A stretch of DNA of 64,000 bases from Hyphomicrobium sp. ghe19 (lineage in GTDB: Bacteria > Pseudomonadota > Alphaproteobacteria > Rhizobiales > Hyphomicrobiaceae), in the NCBI RefSeq assembly GCF_902712875.1, contig NZ_LR743509.1, positions 3,610,001-3,674,000 of the forward strand. The letters run 5' to 3'. A program made the position numbers and the translations under genes. Shown piece by piece: positions 53,553 through 62,525 of the stretch. The notes under the pieces were generated by a model, which was given only the letters and a program-made list of their open reading frames with translations, made no database searches and had not been told where the DNA came from. How positions within the stretch are numbered: the first letter of the stretch is position 1; each line of letters begins with the position of its first letter.

Positions 53553-54764
53553 CTACTCGGCCTCCAGCACCGTGTGTTTGGACTCGGATAGGGGGGCGCC
53601 CGGAGGCGTTGGTTTCTGCTTCTGCTCCTCCTTTTTCCGATCACCAGGAAGTTCCACGGCTGAACCGGGTTCCAGGCGATAATATCCGCTGGTAACGACC
53701 TGCTCTCCAGCCTTCACGCCGCTCTTAATGACAGCCTGGCCATCTTGGATTTCGCCAACGTCGAGATCGCGCCGTTCAGCTTTTCTGTCGGGCCCGACGA
53801 CATAGGCGAACAATTTATCGGGCCCACGCTGGACGGCTGCATCCGGAATAACGACGACATTCTTTTCCGTCGTGATCAGCAGGCGCGTCGCGACCGTAAG
53901 TCCGGGCCAAAGAGTCATTTCCGTGTTCGGAAATCTCCCCTTCAGCTTGATCGAGCCGGTGGTCGTGTCGACTTGGTTATCGACAAGCGAAAGCTCGCCC
54001 TTCGCGAGTTCCTGTTTCCCGTCCGACGTGAATGCGGTGACTGCCAACGGTCCGTGCTTCAGCTCATCGAGGATGCGCGGGAGACGTTCTTCAGGCTCGG
54101 TGAAAATCACGGCGATCGGTTGAATTTGCGCAATGGTTGCAACGCCGCCCGTATCACCGGCGTGGATGATGTTGCCCTGGTCGACGAGACGAAAACCGAC
54201 GCGGCCGGAGATCGGCGCCTTGATCGTCGTGTAGACGACCTGGACTTGCGCATTTGCAATCGCGCCGACATCGGCCTTGATGAGCGAATCCTGCTGCGTG
54301 ATGTTCGACCGTTGCGTGTCGATCTGTTGTTGCGTGGTTGCGAGCGTGCCGACTTTCTCGAAACGCTCGAGATCGTGCTTCAGGTTGGCAAGGTTGGCCT
54401 CGTCCTGCGCCTTCTTGGCGACGGCTTGATCGAGAGTGGCCTGATAAGGCCGCGGGTCAATCTGGATCAGAAGGTCGCCGGCCTTGACGAATTGGCCCTC
54501 GTCGAAGGCGACCTTGGTGATCTCGCCGTCGACGCGCGAGCGAACCGTCACCGTATTCCAGGCTTGCACCGTACCGAGGCTGTCCAAATAGACCGGGAAG
54601 TTCTGTGTGGCCGCGGTCGCGACCGTGACGGGTACGCGCTCGTCCGCACTTTTTTCCGTCGTCCGTGTCTCGGCGCGGTGATGCTGCCAGACCCAATAGC
54701 CACCGCCAGCCAAGCCCGCCAAGAAAACCAGCCAGATGAAAGTTCTAACGAGCGACCTCAACAC
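53553..54764 (-). CDS. RND efflux periplasmic adaptor (MdtA-like)
   Basis: 403 residues from GTG at 54764, which has GGAG close upstream; the open frame continues to 54941 but those codons look non-coding. A single N-terminal anchor helix ('TFIWLVFLAGLAGGGYWVWQ') precedes the lipoyl domain ('VTVRSRVDGEITKVAFDEGQFVKAGDLLIQIDPRPYQATLDQA'), an alpha-helical hairpin and the beta-barrel ('TIKAPISGRVGFRLVDQGNIIHAGDTGGVATIAQIQPIAVIFTEPEERL'). It bridges the RND permease to an outer-membrane channel. Lys/Gln-rich C-terminal tail. It forms an operon with the permease. Confidence 0.93.
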   Translation of the reverse strand: MLRSLVRTFIWLVFLAGLAGGGYWVWQHHRAETRTTEKSADERVPVTVATAATQNFPVYLDSLGTVQAWNTVTVRSRVDGEITKVAFDEGQFVKAGDLLIQIDPRPYQATLDQAVAKKAQDEANLANLKHDLERFEKVGTLATTQQQIDTQRSNITQQDSLIKADVGAIANAQVQVVYTTIKAPISGRVGFRLVDQGNIIHAGDTGGVATIAQIQPIAVIFTEPEERLPRILDELKHGPLAVTAFTSDGKQELAKGELSLVDNQVDTTTGSIKLKGRFPNTEMTLWPGLTVATRLLITTEKNVVVIPDAAVQRGPDKLFAYVVGPDRKAERRDLDVGEIQDGQAVIKSGVKAGEQVVTSGYYRLEPGSAVELPGDRKKEEQKQKPTPPGAPLSESKHTVLEAE

Positions 54765-55163
54765 GACTGCTCCATGCGTGGCAGCGGAGAAGTTGTGAGG
54801 CGGCGGACAGCCCGCCTCCAATAAACGACGGTTCAGGACGGCTGTTCCGTCGGACGTCGTTTCACATTTCCCATCCGCAACACGGTCGAGAACATTCCGC
54901 CTACGGATACTATTGGGATTTCGATGTCCGATGTCGACCAAGATGGCGTTTATTTAACGGGGCACTTGCTTTGGTGCTCGGCGTGCAGATCTATGGATCC
55001 CTGACTCGCACGGGATGGCGCTCGCCGGGTTCGCATTAGTACTCGCGGTTTACCGCGAGCGGCGGCTCCGCCCTTCCCTAAAACTCAATTTGCATGAGTG
55101 TCGCCCGGCCATTTTTTGTCCGCCACCGGTCGGCCTGCTTGATGTCATCCCGGCTTGTCCCAC
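54765..55163. other. Intergenic region without a recognisable gene
   Basis: About 400 bases upstream of the RND adaptor gene. It should hold that operon's promoter. A hairpin CTCGCGG-TTTA-CCGCGAG is at 55042-55059. No coding sequence looks convincing on either strand. Confidence 0.6.
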
Positions 55164-55256
55164 CTGTCATCCTCGGGCTTGTCCCGAGGATCCATCAGGC
55201 AGCACGCACCTTCCTTGAGGCAGGATGGATCCTCGGCCTAAAGCCGAGGATGACAG
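55164..55256. repeat. 93-bp composite palindromic intergenic repeat
   Basis: The ends CTGTCATCCTCGG and CCGAGGATGACAG are inverted repeats of each other, and each half also contains its own hairpin: TCCTCGGG / CCCGAGGA and TCCTCGGC / GCCGAGGA. GATCCAT and ATGGATC flank the centre. This nested design matches the abundant intergenic palindromes of Hyphomicrobiales genomes. It adjoins a broken amidase fragment, whose stop codon lies in the right-hand loop. Confidence 0.8.
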
Positions 55257-55345
55257 AGTTTCGCCTGCTGCATCAGCCACGCATCGTCGCCGCGGGCGCC
55301 GACGAGCTGCACACCGAGGGGAAGCCCATCGACGAGGTAAACAAC
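55238..55345 (-). pseudogene. Remnant of an amidase C-terminus
   Basis: Reading the minus strand from 55345 gives a stretch with 'YLVDGLPLGVQLVGARGDDAWL' split here as YLVDGLPLGVQLVG and ARGDDAWLMQQAKL. This is the well-conserved C-terminal signature of GatA-like amidases ('DGLPLGVQLVG...D..LL'). The rest of the roughly 450-residue enzyme is missing upstream, where the frame meets a stop near 55480 and unrelated sequence. The fragment runs into the palindromic repeat and stops at TAG there. Confidence 0.55.
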
Positions 55346-55462
55346 ATCTGAGGATTTGAAGCTTCCGAGCCAGCCTCTCGCGCGGAGATGACGCGCCCCA
55401 ACGACGCGACGACCAGCGTTTTTGAATGCGGAGGAATGGGCGTCGTTGCCCTTCGCGCGCCG

Positions 55463-56140
55463 TTACGTTGAGCGGGGAGCACTTACCAGCGCCGGGCGTT
55501 CGGAGCGCTCTCCCAAAAACCGTAGTATCCGGCCCACAAGCTCGTCCGGGCAGCTCGATCCGTGCAGAACGATTTCTGGATTTTTCGGTGGTTCGTATGC
55601 GGACGAAACGCCCGTGAAGTTCGGGATGAGACCTTGACGCGCCTTCTTGTACAGACCCTTAGCGTCCCGCTTTTCGCACGTTGCCAAAGGTGTATCGACA
55701 TAGACTTCTATGAATTCATCCTGATCAAAAAGCTCTCTTGCCTTTTGTCTCTGCTCGATGAGCGGCGAGATCAGCGAGACGATCACGATCAGTCCCGCGT
55801 CAACCATCAGCTTCGCAACTTCGGAGATTCTACGGACATTCTCCATCCGGTCTTCGGACGAGAAATCGAGATCGTTGCAGAGGCCGTTGCGGCAACAATC
55901 TCCATCCAGCACAAACGTATGGCGGCCGGATGCATAGAGCGTCTCATCAAGAAGGTTTGCCAGCGTGGTCTTGCCCGCTCCCGATAGGCCGGTGAACCAA
56001 ATGCAACACGCCCGTTGTGCCTTCAGACCGGAGCGATGCACCTTGGTGATGGCAGAATCCTGCCACTGTAAATCACCCGCTTTGTGCGAGGGCCGAATTG
56101 GCGCTTCAACTTCTAGAATTTGAGATTGCGCTCTCTGCAT
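55463..56140 (-). CDS. cysC: Adenylylsulfate (APS) kinase
   Basis: 225 residues. Walker A is 'WFTGLSGAGKTTLANLLDE'. 'RHTFVLDGDCCRNGLCNDLDFSSEDRMENVRRISEVAKLMVDAG' is the APS-binding and switch region; most CysC proteins have DGDN-x-R-x-GL here, while this one has three Cys nearby. 'YVDTPLATCEKRDAKGLYKKARQGLIPNFTGVSSAYEPP' completes the family. It phosphorylates APS to PAPS with ATP. No cysD/cysN sulfurylase gene is adjacent, so it is an orphan that may serve sulfation rather than reduction. Confidence 0.9.
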   Translation of the reverse strand: MQRAQSQILEVEAPIRPSHKAGDLQWQDSAITKVHRSGLKAQRACCIWFTGLSGAGKTTLANLLDETLYASGRHTFVLDGDCCRNGLCNDLDFSSEDRMENVRRISEVAKLMVDAGLIVIVSLISPLIEQRQKARELFDQDEFIEVYVDTPLATCEKRDAKGLYKKARQGLIPNFTGVSSAYEPPKNPEIVLHGSSCPDELVGRILRFLGERSERPALVSAPRST

Positions 56141-56632
56141 CGGTCTCCCCTATTGCTTCTGGAGACAGGCTAACTGCAAATCGGTCGTCGCGAACTATGT
56201 GAGCGACGGGAAACCGGATATTTCGGTGGTTATGACAGATTGGCCACAATTTTTGTTGGGGAAGATAGAAATTATTCCTACCCGCTGGCGGGTGCAGAAG
56301 GTCATGCATGCGTTAGACTCGCCAGGAAGCAATTCCCTTAGGGCAGCTAACACCATTCATATCCAAAGTAATCGAGCTCAGCCCTTGCGCGCTTCTCGCA
56401 CTTAGGCACGCGCAGCCGAGTCGAAAATGAACTCGTGACGGTGCGAGACGATCATTCCCAACCCTGAGCGCTTGTGAAGTGTCGCGAGGCGGTTGCGCTT
56501 GTTGATAAGTCAATCGCATAACTCGTGAGATCATAATGCACTTATTTTCCCTCATCCACGGGGTTGTTCGAGGATGAGGTGAAAATTGCCGCCGCCGAGC
56601 GCACGGGCGCGCCCCGTCGTTTCGATGCGGCG
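56141..56632. other. Intergenic region, AT-richer, no gene seen
   Basis: About 490 bases between cysC (reading away leftwards) and the Nramp-like gene end. It should hold the cysC promoter. A short hairpin ACCCGC-TG-GCGGGT is at about 56279. Base composition is lower in GC than the neighbours and no credible coding frame was found. Confidence 0.5.
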
Positions 56633-57952
56633 TCAGATCAACAGGAACCCCAATGTTGCCAGCGCCATTGCGATGGTGGCGATCCACCCGATTACGAGCA
56701 ATGGGCGCGGAAGCGTTAGCCGCCCCATGATGTGAGGGTTCATCGCCATCACCATCATCACGGCCATGAGCGGCGCCGCCAGTACTCCATTGACCACTGC
56801 GGTCCAGTACAGCGCCTTGATGGGATCGATGGACGTGAAATTCAGCAACACCCCACCGAGCGTCGCGACCGCTATCGTCGCATAGAACGCTTTGGCTTCT
56901 CGAAGCTTGTAATTCAGACCTTGCCTCCAGGAGAAAAGCTCGCTCACCCCGTAAGCGGCCGAACCAGCAAGCACCGGTACGGCCAGCATGCCTGTGGAAA
57001 TGATCCCGATTGCGAAGAGTGCAAACGTGAATACGCCCGCGACAGGGCGCAGTGCTTCCGCGGCTTGCGAAGAGGTTTGGATATCGGTCACGCCGCTCGC
57101 GTTCAACGTCGCAGCCGTTGCAAAGATGATAAACAGGGCGATGACGTTCGACACGCCCATTCCGACCATCGTGTCGATGCGAATTCGCGAAAGCTCCGGA
57201 CCCGCATCTCGCGGCGTGACGCACAGCGGTTTGACGTGACGCCGATGCAGCTCTTCCACTTCCTGTCCCGCTTGCCAGAAAAACAGATATGGGCTGATCG
57301 TCGTGCCGAGCACGGCGACGAGGGCCATGGCATGGGGAGCATCAAATTCGAAATGCGGAACAAACGTTCCGAGGAGGGCCGTTCCCCACGGCACATGCAC
57401 CGTGAAGGCGACGCCCACATACGTGAACAAACAGAGCGTGGCCCATTTGAGCACGGCAGCGTATCGTGCATAACTGATGAACGTTTCGAGTAAAATGCAG
57501 ACGATGCCGAACAACACGGTGTAGACGCGTTCCTGCCCCCCGATCAGCAAACCTAATGCAGCACCCATGGCACCAAGATCGGCACCGAGGTTGATTACGT
57601 TCGCCACGAGCAAGAGAAAGACGACGCCGCGGAGGAGCCACGGCGAATAGTGCCGTCGCAAATTGTGCGCGATGCCGTGACCGGTTACACAGCCGATCCT
57701 TGCGGCGATTGCCTGGATGGCGCTCATCAGTGGAAAGCTGAACAGCATGGTCCATGCGAGGCCGTAGCCGAATTGCGCTCCGACCTGGCTGTAGGTCGCG
57801 ATCCCGCTCGGATCATCATCGGCTGCACCTGTGACCAACCCGGGCCCCAATCTTGCGAAGAACCCTGTCGATGGGGGCACCGCAGTCGCAACACCGTTCC
57901 GACGAGCGACGATACCAGCAGTCGTTTCAGTCGCGTTCGGATCCGTCGACAT
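56633..57952 (-). CDS. Nramp (SLC11)-family divalent-metal transporter with altered metal site
   Basis: 439 residues from ATG at 57952, with GGAAGGGG eight bases upstream. About 11 membrane helices. Helix 1 has 'GAADDDPSGIATYSQVGAQFG' with DPSG at 47-50 in place of the classic DPGN. Helix 6 has 'LGTTISPYLFFWQAGQEVEE', so the Met and His of the canonical MPH motif are missing. These changes are typical of the Nramp-related side branches, some of which carry Mg2+ or Al3+ rather than Mn2+. Substrate is therefore open. It stands alone. Confidence 0.88.
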   Translation of the reverse strand: MSTDPNATETTAGIVARRNGVATAVPPSTGFFARLGPGLVTGAADDDPSGIATYSQVGAQFGYGLAWTMLFSFPLMSAIQAIAARIGCVTGHGIAHNLRRHYSPWLLRGVVFLLLVANVINLGADLGAMGAALGLLIGGQERVYTVLFGIVCILLETFISYARYAAVLKWATLCLFTYVGVAFTVHVPWGTALLGTFVPHFEFDAPHAMALVAVLGTTISPYLFFWQAGQEVEELHRRHVKPLCVTPRDAGPELSRIRIDTMVGMGVSNVIALFIIFATAATLNASGVTDIQTSSQAAEALRPVAGVFTFALFAIGIISTGMLAVPVLAGSAAYGVSELFSWRQGLNYKLREAKAFYATIAVATLGGVLLNFTSIDPIKALYWTAVVNGVLAAPLMAVMMVMAMNPHIMGRLTLPRPLLVIGWIATIAMALATLGFLLI

Positions 57953-58269
57953 AGCTGAACCCCTTCCTGCGCAAGGTTTGAATTCGATATAGCCAGTTAA
58001 GAGGCCGGCAAAAATCATTTGCCCGCCAACCAATTCAGGTGCGCAATTTGCGACATCTTCTACCGCAACGGTGCGCTGTCGTGAATGTTCGACGCGAGGC
58101 GCCGTAAAAGGCAACATCCAGACACGCGGTTTCGAGCCAAATATTAAGTACCAACCGGCTAGTTCGAGAAGTCTATTTGCGGGCTCAGCTCCATCCACAT
58201 TTTTTAATGCACGGTGGGCTCGGATGCAGCGCCGGGGCTCGTGCGCTGCAAGTTCAATGGAGTTGACCT
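57953..58269. other. Divergent intergenic region
   Basis: About 317 bases between the Nramp-like gene (minus) and a small exported-protein gene (plus). It should carry both promoters. I see no further gene, hairpin or clear operator. Confidence 0.5.
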
Positions 58270-58545
58270 ATGAAGATCGCTTCAAAACATATCGCCGCCG
58301 CGGTCGGTTCTCTTGCGCTCCTCGCCGTAGCTGCACCAATCGCGAATGCAAACTATTTGGGCTTGGCCGACGGAAACCCTGGACCTGCCGATATATGGGC
58401 TGCGACACATCCGGAGTTCGGTAAAGTGGTGCATTCACGTCGCTCCACGATGGGGCCGGGAGATTGCGAGCGTTACCGGGAAGCAGCGTTGGACACAGGA
58501 TCGCGACGCATGTGGCATCGCTATCAGGCTTGCGCTGGCGAATGA
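58270..58545 (+). CDS. Small exported protein of unknown function
   Basis: 91 residues with GGAG eleven bases before the ATG. A signal peptide ('HIAAAVGSLALLAVAAPIANA-NYLG') leaves a mature protein of about 64 residues with two Cys ('GDCERYREA' and 'RYQACAGE') that could form a disulfide. 'PADIWAATHPEFGKVVHSRRSTMGPGD' makes up the middle. No family recognised. Confidence 0.7.
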   Translation: MKIASKHIAAAVGSLALLAVAAPIANANYLGLADGNPGPADIWAATHPEFGKVVHSRRSTMGPGDCERYREAALDTGSRRMWHRYQACAGE

Positions 58546-58837
58546 ACCGGGCCTCACTGGTCCGCTAACATTTGGTTTTGTGCGTTGCCTCGCATCTTGA
58601 GACAGAGGATGGGAGGCAATGGTACCTTTGCGCGTGCGGGCTGCGACCCGACCCACTTGAACCAATATCATTTCCCCTTACTGAAGCTCATGTCCCGCAG
58701 CCTCCTCGCCGTCGGGCGCTAGGGCGCTTGCGCAATTTCGGTTGACGATCCTTCGGCGTCCGTCGATGAACGCAGAACGCGATCGGTTGCGCAATGCGTT
58801 GCCGGCCAACCCGGATTTCAAGCGGAGAGCGGACTTC

Positions 58838-60289
58838 ATGATCATCAGGCGGGAATTTTACATCAATGGATCCTGGTGCTCTCCCTCGCGTCCTCGCGAC
58901 TTCGAGGTCATCAATCCCTCAACAGAGGAACCTTGCGCGGTCATCTCGCTTGGCTCGCAGGAAGATACAAACTCGGCTGTTGCGGCGGCAAAAGCGGCAT
59001 TGCCCGCCTGGGCCGCGACACCTCCAAGCGAGCGCGCGCGAATTGTGTCGCGCATTCTCGATCAGTACGAAGCACGGCTTGCCGAGTATGCTTCCGTCAT
59101 TGCGATGGAGATGGGGGCGCCGATCGATTTTGCCCTGTCCGACCAAGCACCCTGCCTGCCGTGGCACACCGGCAATTTTCTCAAGGCATTCGATAAGATC
59201 GAATGGATCAGGCCCCTCGGTCCCCATGCCCGCCGGGTTGCGGTGACGCTTGAACCGATTGGCGTGGTCGGTCTGATTACGCCTTGGAATTGGCCGGTCA
59301 ACCAAATCGCGCTGAAAGCAATCCCGGCGATGTTGGCCGGTTGCTGTTGCGTTTTGAAACCGTCCGAAGAAGCGCCGCTCAATGCCATGCTCTTCGCCGA
59401 GTTTTGTCACGATGCGGGCGTTCCGGCTGGAGTCTTCAATCTCGTCAACGGGGACGGCGAGGGCGTTGGCAGCCAACTTTCGACCCACCCGGACGTCGAG
59501 ATGATCTCTTTCACCGGGTCGACGCGAGCCGGCAAGGCGATTACTCGAGCCGCGGCCGAAACGCTCAAGCGCGTCGCCCTCGAACTTGGTGGCAAAGGCG
59601 CAAATCTTGTTTTCGCCGACGCGGACGAGCAAGCCGTTGCGCGCAGCGTGCGCCGGATGATGGAAAATTGCGGCCAATCCTGCAACGCGCCTTCGCGAAT
59701 GCTTGTCGAACGCAGCGTATACGCGCAGGCGATTGAAAAAGCTGTTGCGACTGCGGCGTCGATCAAAGTCGGGCATGCCGACGAACACGGGCCCCACATA
59801 GGACCGCTGGTCAACAAGCGGCAATGGGATCAAGTCCAGGGCTACATCCAGAAAGGGTTGGACGAGGGTGCAAGGCTGGTCTGTGGAGGGCTCGGCCGGC
59901 CGGAGGGCTTCAATCGGGGTTACTTCGTCAAACCCACAATCTTCGCCGATGTTAAGCCCGGCATGACGATCGAACGCGAGGAGATTTTCGGACCGGTGAT
60001 GGCGATGATCCCGTTCGATAACGAGGATGAGGCCGTCCGCGTCGCTAACGATACGCCTTATGGCCTTACCGACTATGTGCAAACCGGCGACGCGTTAAGG
60101 GCAAACCGTCTTGCGCTCAAGCTGAAGGCTGGAATGGTGGAGATGAACGGAAAGTCTCGCGGGGCCGGGTCCTTTTTCGGCGGCATGAAGCAATCCGGGC
60201 GCGCGCGCGAGGGCGGCATCTGGGGGATTGAAGAATTCCTCGAGTCAAAAATCGTTTCCGACTACGATTTTTCCCTCGAAGACGCTTAG
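58838..60289 (+). CDS. Aldehyde dehydrogenase (NAD(P)-dependent)
   Basis: 483 residues from ATG at 58838, where family similarity starts ('REFYINGSW'); a TTG/ATG further upstream would add 32 unrelated residues. The catalytic Cys is Cys282 in 'NCGQSCNAPSRM' and the general base is Glu249 in 'ALELGGKGANLVF'. The cofactor site is 'ITPWNWPVNQIALKAIPAMLAGCCCVLKPSEEAP' and 'FTGSTRAGKAI'. It oxidises an aldehyde to an acid; the substrate is not evident. It precedes the LuxR-type gene by about 415 bases and may or may not belong to the sfn locus. Confidence 0.92.
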   Translation: MIIRREFYINGSWCSPSRPRDFEVINPSTEEPCAVISLGSQEDTNSAVAAAKAALPAWAATPPSERARIVSRILDQYEARLAEYASVIAMEMGAPIDFALSDQAPCLPWHTGNFLKAFDKIEWIRPLGPHARRVAVTLEPIGVVGLITPWNWPVNQIALKAIPAMLAGCCCVLKPSEEAPLNAMLFAEFCHDAGVPAGVFNLVNGDGEGVGSQLSTHPDVEMISFTGSTRAGKAITRAAAETLKRVALELGGKGANLVFADADEQAVARSVRRMMENCGQSCNAPSRMLVERSVYAQAIEKAVATAASIKVGHADEHGPHIGPLVNKRQWDQVQGYIQKGLDEGARLVCGGLGRPEGFNRGYFVKPTIFADVKPGMTIEREEIFGPVMAMIPFDNEDEAVRVANDTPYGLTDYVQTGDALRANRLALKLKAGMVEMNGKSRGAGSFFGGMKQSGRAREGGIWGIEEFLESKIVSDYDFSLEDA

Positions 60290-60704
60290 CGATAAAATTC
60301 ACGCGCGCCGCTCACACTTTGCCGATGGTGCGACGCGCGTGCGGCGTAGGTTGCGAACGCGCGAACCTCTCGCATCGAAGTTGCCGCGCCTCCGTCGAAG
60401 CTCATTTTGCAAGATGACGGATGTATCGCTAATTTTCCGTCCAAACCACGCCTCTGCCGCAACGAGCCCGGGCGACCTCTTCTCGACGCAAATCGAAGAC
60501 TTACAGCTTCCCTTTCCGCGGTGGGACCTGCTTCCGGCGCGAGAGCTGCCAAAATCGGAGATAAGGTTTCCTGAATTTCTTATTTGGGAAGCGGCGCCTG
60601 CTCCTGTTTAGTCGCCGAGAGTGTGTAGCCCACGCACTCGGCCATCTAAGACGAGGCGCGACGCGTTGGCGACTGCCGATGTTCTCACCGTAGATTTGCC
60701 GATC
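60290..60704. other. Intergenic region before the LuxR-type gene
   Basis: About 415 bases. A 65-codon open frame at 60415-60611 ('MTDVSLIFRPNHASAATSPG...') has no ribosome site and unremarkable composition, so it is not called. The promoter of the regulator gene should lie here. Confidence 0.5.
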
Positions 60705-61730
60705 ATGTCTGAAGTCCTCAATGACGCCAATTGGTACGTCAAGCTCGGCACCGCTGCAAAATCGGCTGGCACACCTGTTTTCTACGAGAACATGCTCCGG
60801 CTTCTCGGATCGGGTATCGCGCATGAATATGGGTTTGCGGTTCGCTACGGGAATGCGGACTCGACGGATGTACTCTGCACGACAGGACATCCTGATTTTA
60901 TCGTCGACGAGTACAAAGCGACTTACCATCACGTAGATCCGTTCGGCCACTTCTGGCGCTCGACGCGGCGCAAGGGGCTGGTGACTTCGGAGGAAGCGAT
61001 AAGCGATACCGCGGAGACCCGCCTATATACCAGCGTATTTCAAAGACGGGCCAAAATAGCCGACGAAATCGGCATTGTATTTCCTTCCCCGGGAAAAACG
61101 TGCATTGCGCTATTTCTGGAAAGCTCCGACCGGAAATTCTCGTCCGAATTGGCGGCTCATATTGAGAGGATCTTTCCGGCATTGGAGGGTCTTCATTTCT
61201 CGCATCTCGCCCGGACTTTCGGCAAATTATGTGATTTCTCACTTGACGCGGACGAAGCAACAACACGGCCCATTTTGCTCACCGACCGGCACGGCCAGGT
61301 CGTCTACCGCAGCTCCAGCTGGCGAGAAGCTGAGGATCGAGAGCCGTGTCTTGTCAATATTCGCAAAGATATTCGCACGATCGACCGAGGCGAAATCGAG
61401 ATTTCGGAAACTATGCGCCTCAAGGTTTCGCGCCTCCCGGATGACTTCTCCATCGCGCCGGAAGGCCATATTTACGTGCTGAATTGGCGTCCTGTTCGTC
61501 AGCCAACCGAGGCCCTCGCCCCCTCAGACGGCCTTGCAATCGCCCCGCTTACGAAGCTCGAAGGTGATGTTCTGGCGCTGATCAAATTGACGAAGTCGTC
61601 AGGCCAGATCGCTGTCGAGCTCGGGATCGCCAAGGGCACCGTCAAGAACTACAAGCAGCGGCTTTACCGCAAGTTTGCGGTCAACTCCGAGCGCGAGCTT
61701 TTGGGCCTGCTCTCCAAACAGCAAGTCTAG
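60705..61730 (+). CDS. LuxR-type (FixJ/NarL helix-turn-helix) transcriptional regulator
   Basis: 341 residues from ATG at 60705; GTG at 60621 is an alternative. The C-terminal LuxR helix-turn-helix is clear: 'LTKLEGDVLALIKLTKSSGQIAVELGIAKGTVKNYKQRLYRKFAVNSERELLGLL'. The 270-residue N-terminal part is neither a receiver nor a recognisable acyl-homoserine-lactone domain; it may be a GAF- or PAS-like sensor. It lies immediately upstream of the FMN reductase and sfnG and is the likely regulator of that locus. Confidence 0.88.
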   Translation: MSEVLNDANWYVKLGTAAKSAGTPVFYENMLRLLGSGIAHEYGFAVRYGNADSTDVLCTTGHPDFIVDEYKATYHHVDPFGHFWRSTRRKGLVTSEEAISDTAETRLYTSVFQRRAKIADEIGIVFPSPGKTCIALFLESSDRKFSSELAAHIERIFPALEGLHFSHLARTFGKLCDFSLDADEATTRPILLTDRHGQVVYRSSSWREAEDREPCLVNIRKDIRTIDRGEIEISETMRLKVSRLPDDFSIAPEGHIYVLNWRPVRQPTEALAPSDGLAIAPLTKLEGDVLALIKLTKSSGQIAVELGIAKGTVKNYKQRLYRKFAVNSERELLGLLSKQQV

Positions 61731-61763
61731 TTTTATGCCGGATATGTCGGCTGAAAAGCATAG

Positions 61764-61773
61764 CGAATATTCG
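61764..61773. promoter_or_regulatory. 10-bp palindrome upstream of the FMN reductase gene
   Basis: CGAATATTCG is perfectly symmetric and lies between the LuxR-type gene and the sfn genes, 30 bases before the larger dyad at 61803. Candidate operator half. Confidence 0.35.
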
Positions 61774-61802
61774 TATAAGCCGTAATTACTGGAGAAATGG
61801 CG

Positions 61803-61824
61803 AATAGTGCCATTCGGCACTATT
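61803..61824. promoter_or_regulatory. 9-4-9 inverted repeat upstream of the FMN reductase gene
   Basis: AATAGTGCC-ATTC-GGCACTATT is a perfect 9-bp dyad, 85 bases before the reductase start. Spacing suits a dimeric LuxR-type activator, though it could also be an RNA hairpin. Confidence 0.45.
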
Positions 61825-61908
61825 GCTCTCGAAAAACCGACAATCCTAAATTGTCCCGGAATTCATTCGAACGCGCGAGCGCAATCTCGCACAAGATCGG
61901 GGCACAGC

Positions 61909-62493
61909 ATGACCACTCTATCGATTGTCGGAATATCCGGAAGTCTATCAAATCCTTCACGCACGACTGTGCTCGTCGACACCATCTTGAAAGCCGTCGC
62001 CAACCGCGGCGGGCATAAGACGAACCTCTTGAAGGTGTCGGATTCGGCGCCGGCTCTGTTTGCCGCGACTTCGCCGGCAGACGTTGGCAAGGACGCGCGG
62101 CAATTCTTGGATCTGATCGAGGGCGCCGACCTGCTCGTGGTTGGAACGCCAGTTTATCGGGCCTCTTACACCGGCGCCTTGAAACACGTTTTCGATCTGG
62201 TCGATCACCGGCGTTTCGGCAGCAAGCCGGTCGCGCTCGCCGCGACTGGCGGCAGTCCGCTGCATGGTCTCGTGATCGAGCATCAACTTCGTCCGCTGTT
62301 CGGTTTCCTGAATGCCCTCACTCTGCCGACTTCGGTCTACGCGGTCGAAGGCGACTTCTCGAACTACGCCATCAGCAGCGCTGCCATTCACGAGCGCATC
62401 GAACGCGTCGTCGCCGAGGCATTGACCCAGCTGACGCGCTCGCGCGCCGAACGCCTGAACGCACGATCAGCAGCCACAGCCGCAGTCGCCTAA
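61909..62493 (+). CDS. msuE: NAD(P)H-dependent FMN reductase, MsuE/SsuE family
   Basis: 194 residues from ATG at 61909. Flavodoxin-like fold: 'IVGISGSLSNPSRTTVLVDTIL' (FMN phosphate loop), 'GADLLVVGTPVYRASYTGALKHVFDLVD' and 'PVALAATGGSPLHGLVIEHQLRPLFGFLNALTLPTSVYA'. It supplies FMNH2 to two-component monooxygenases. Its place 32 bases before sfnG names that partner. MsuE and SfnE-type reductases cannot be told apart with certainty here. Confidence 0.9.
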   Translation: MTTLSIVGISGSLSNPSRTTVLVDTILKAVANRGGHKTNLLKVSDSAPALFAATSPADVGKDARQFLDLIEGADLLVVGTPVYRASYTGALKHVFDLVDHRRFGSKPVALAATGGSPLHGLVIEHQLRPLFGFLNALTLPTSVYAVEGDFSNYAISSAAIHERIERVVAEALTQLTRSRAERLNARSAATAAVA

Positions 62494-62525
62494 GCGTCAG
62501 CCCAATAAATTTCAGGAGATACTCG

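Noticed and set aside
53745..54824. Plus-strand frame opposite the RND adaptor gene
   Set aside because: Shadow frame; the adaptor shows lipoyl and barrel signatures.
60705..61500. Acyl-homoserine-lactone sensor in the LuxR-type protein
   Set aside because: The conserved Trp/Tyr/Asp pattern of autoinducer domains is not recognisable and no luxI-like gene is nearby.
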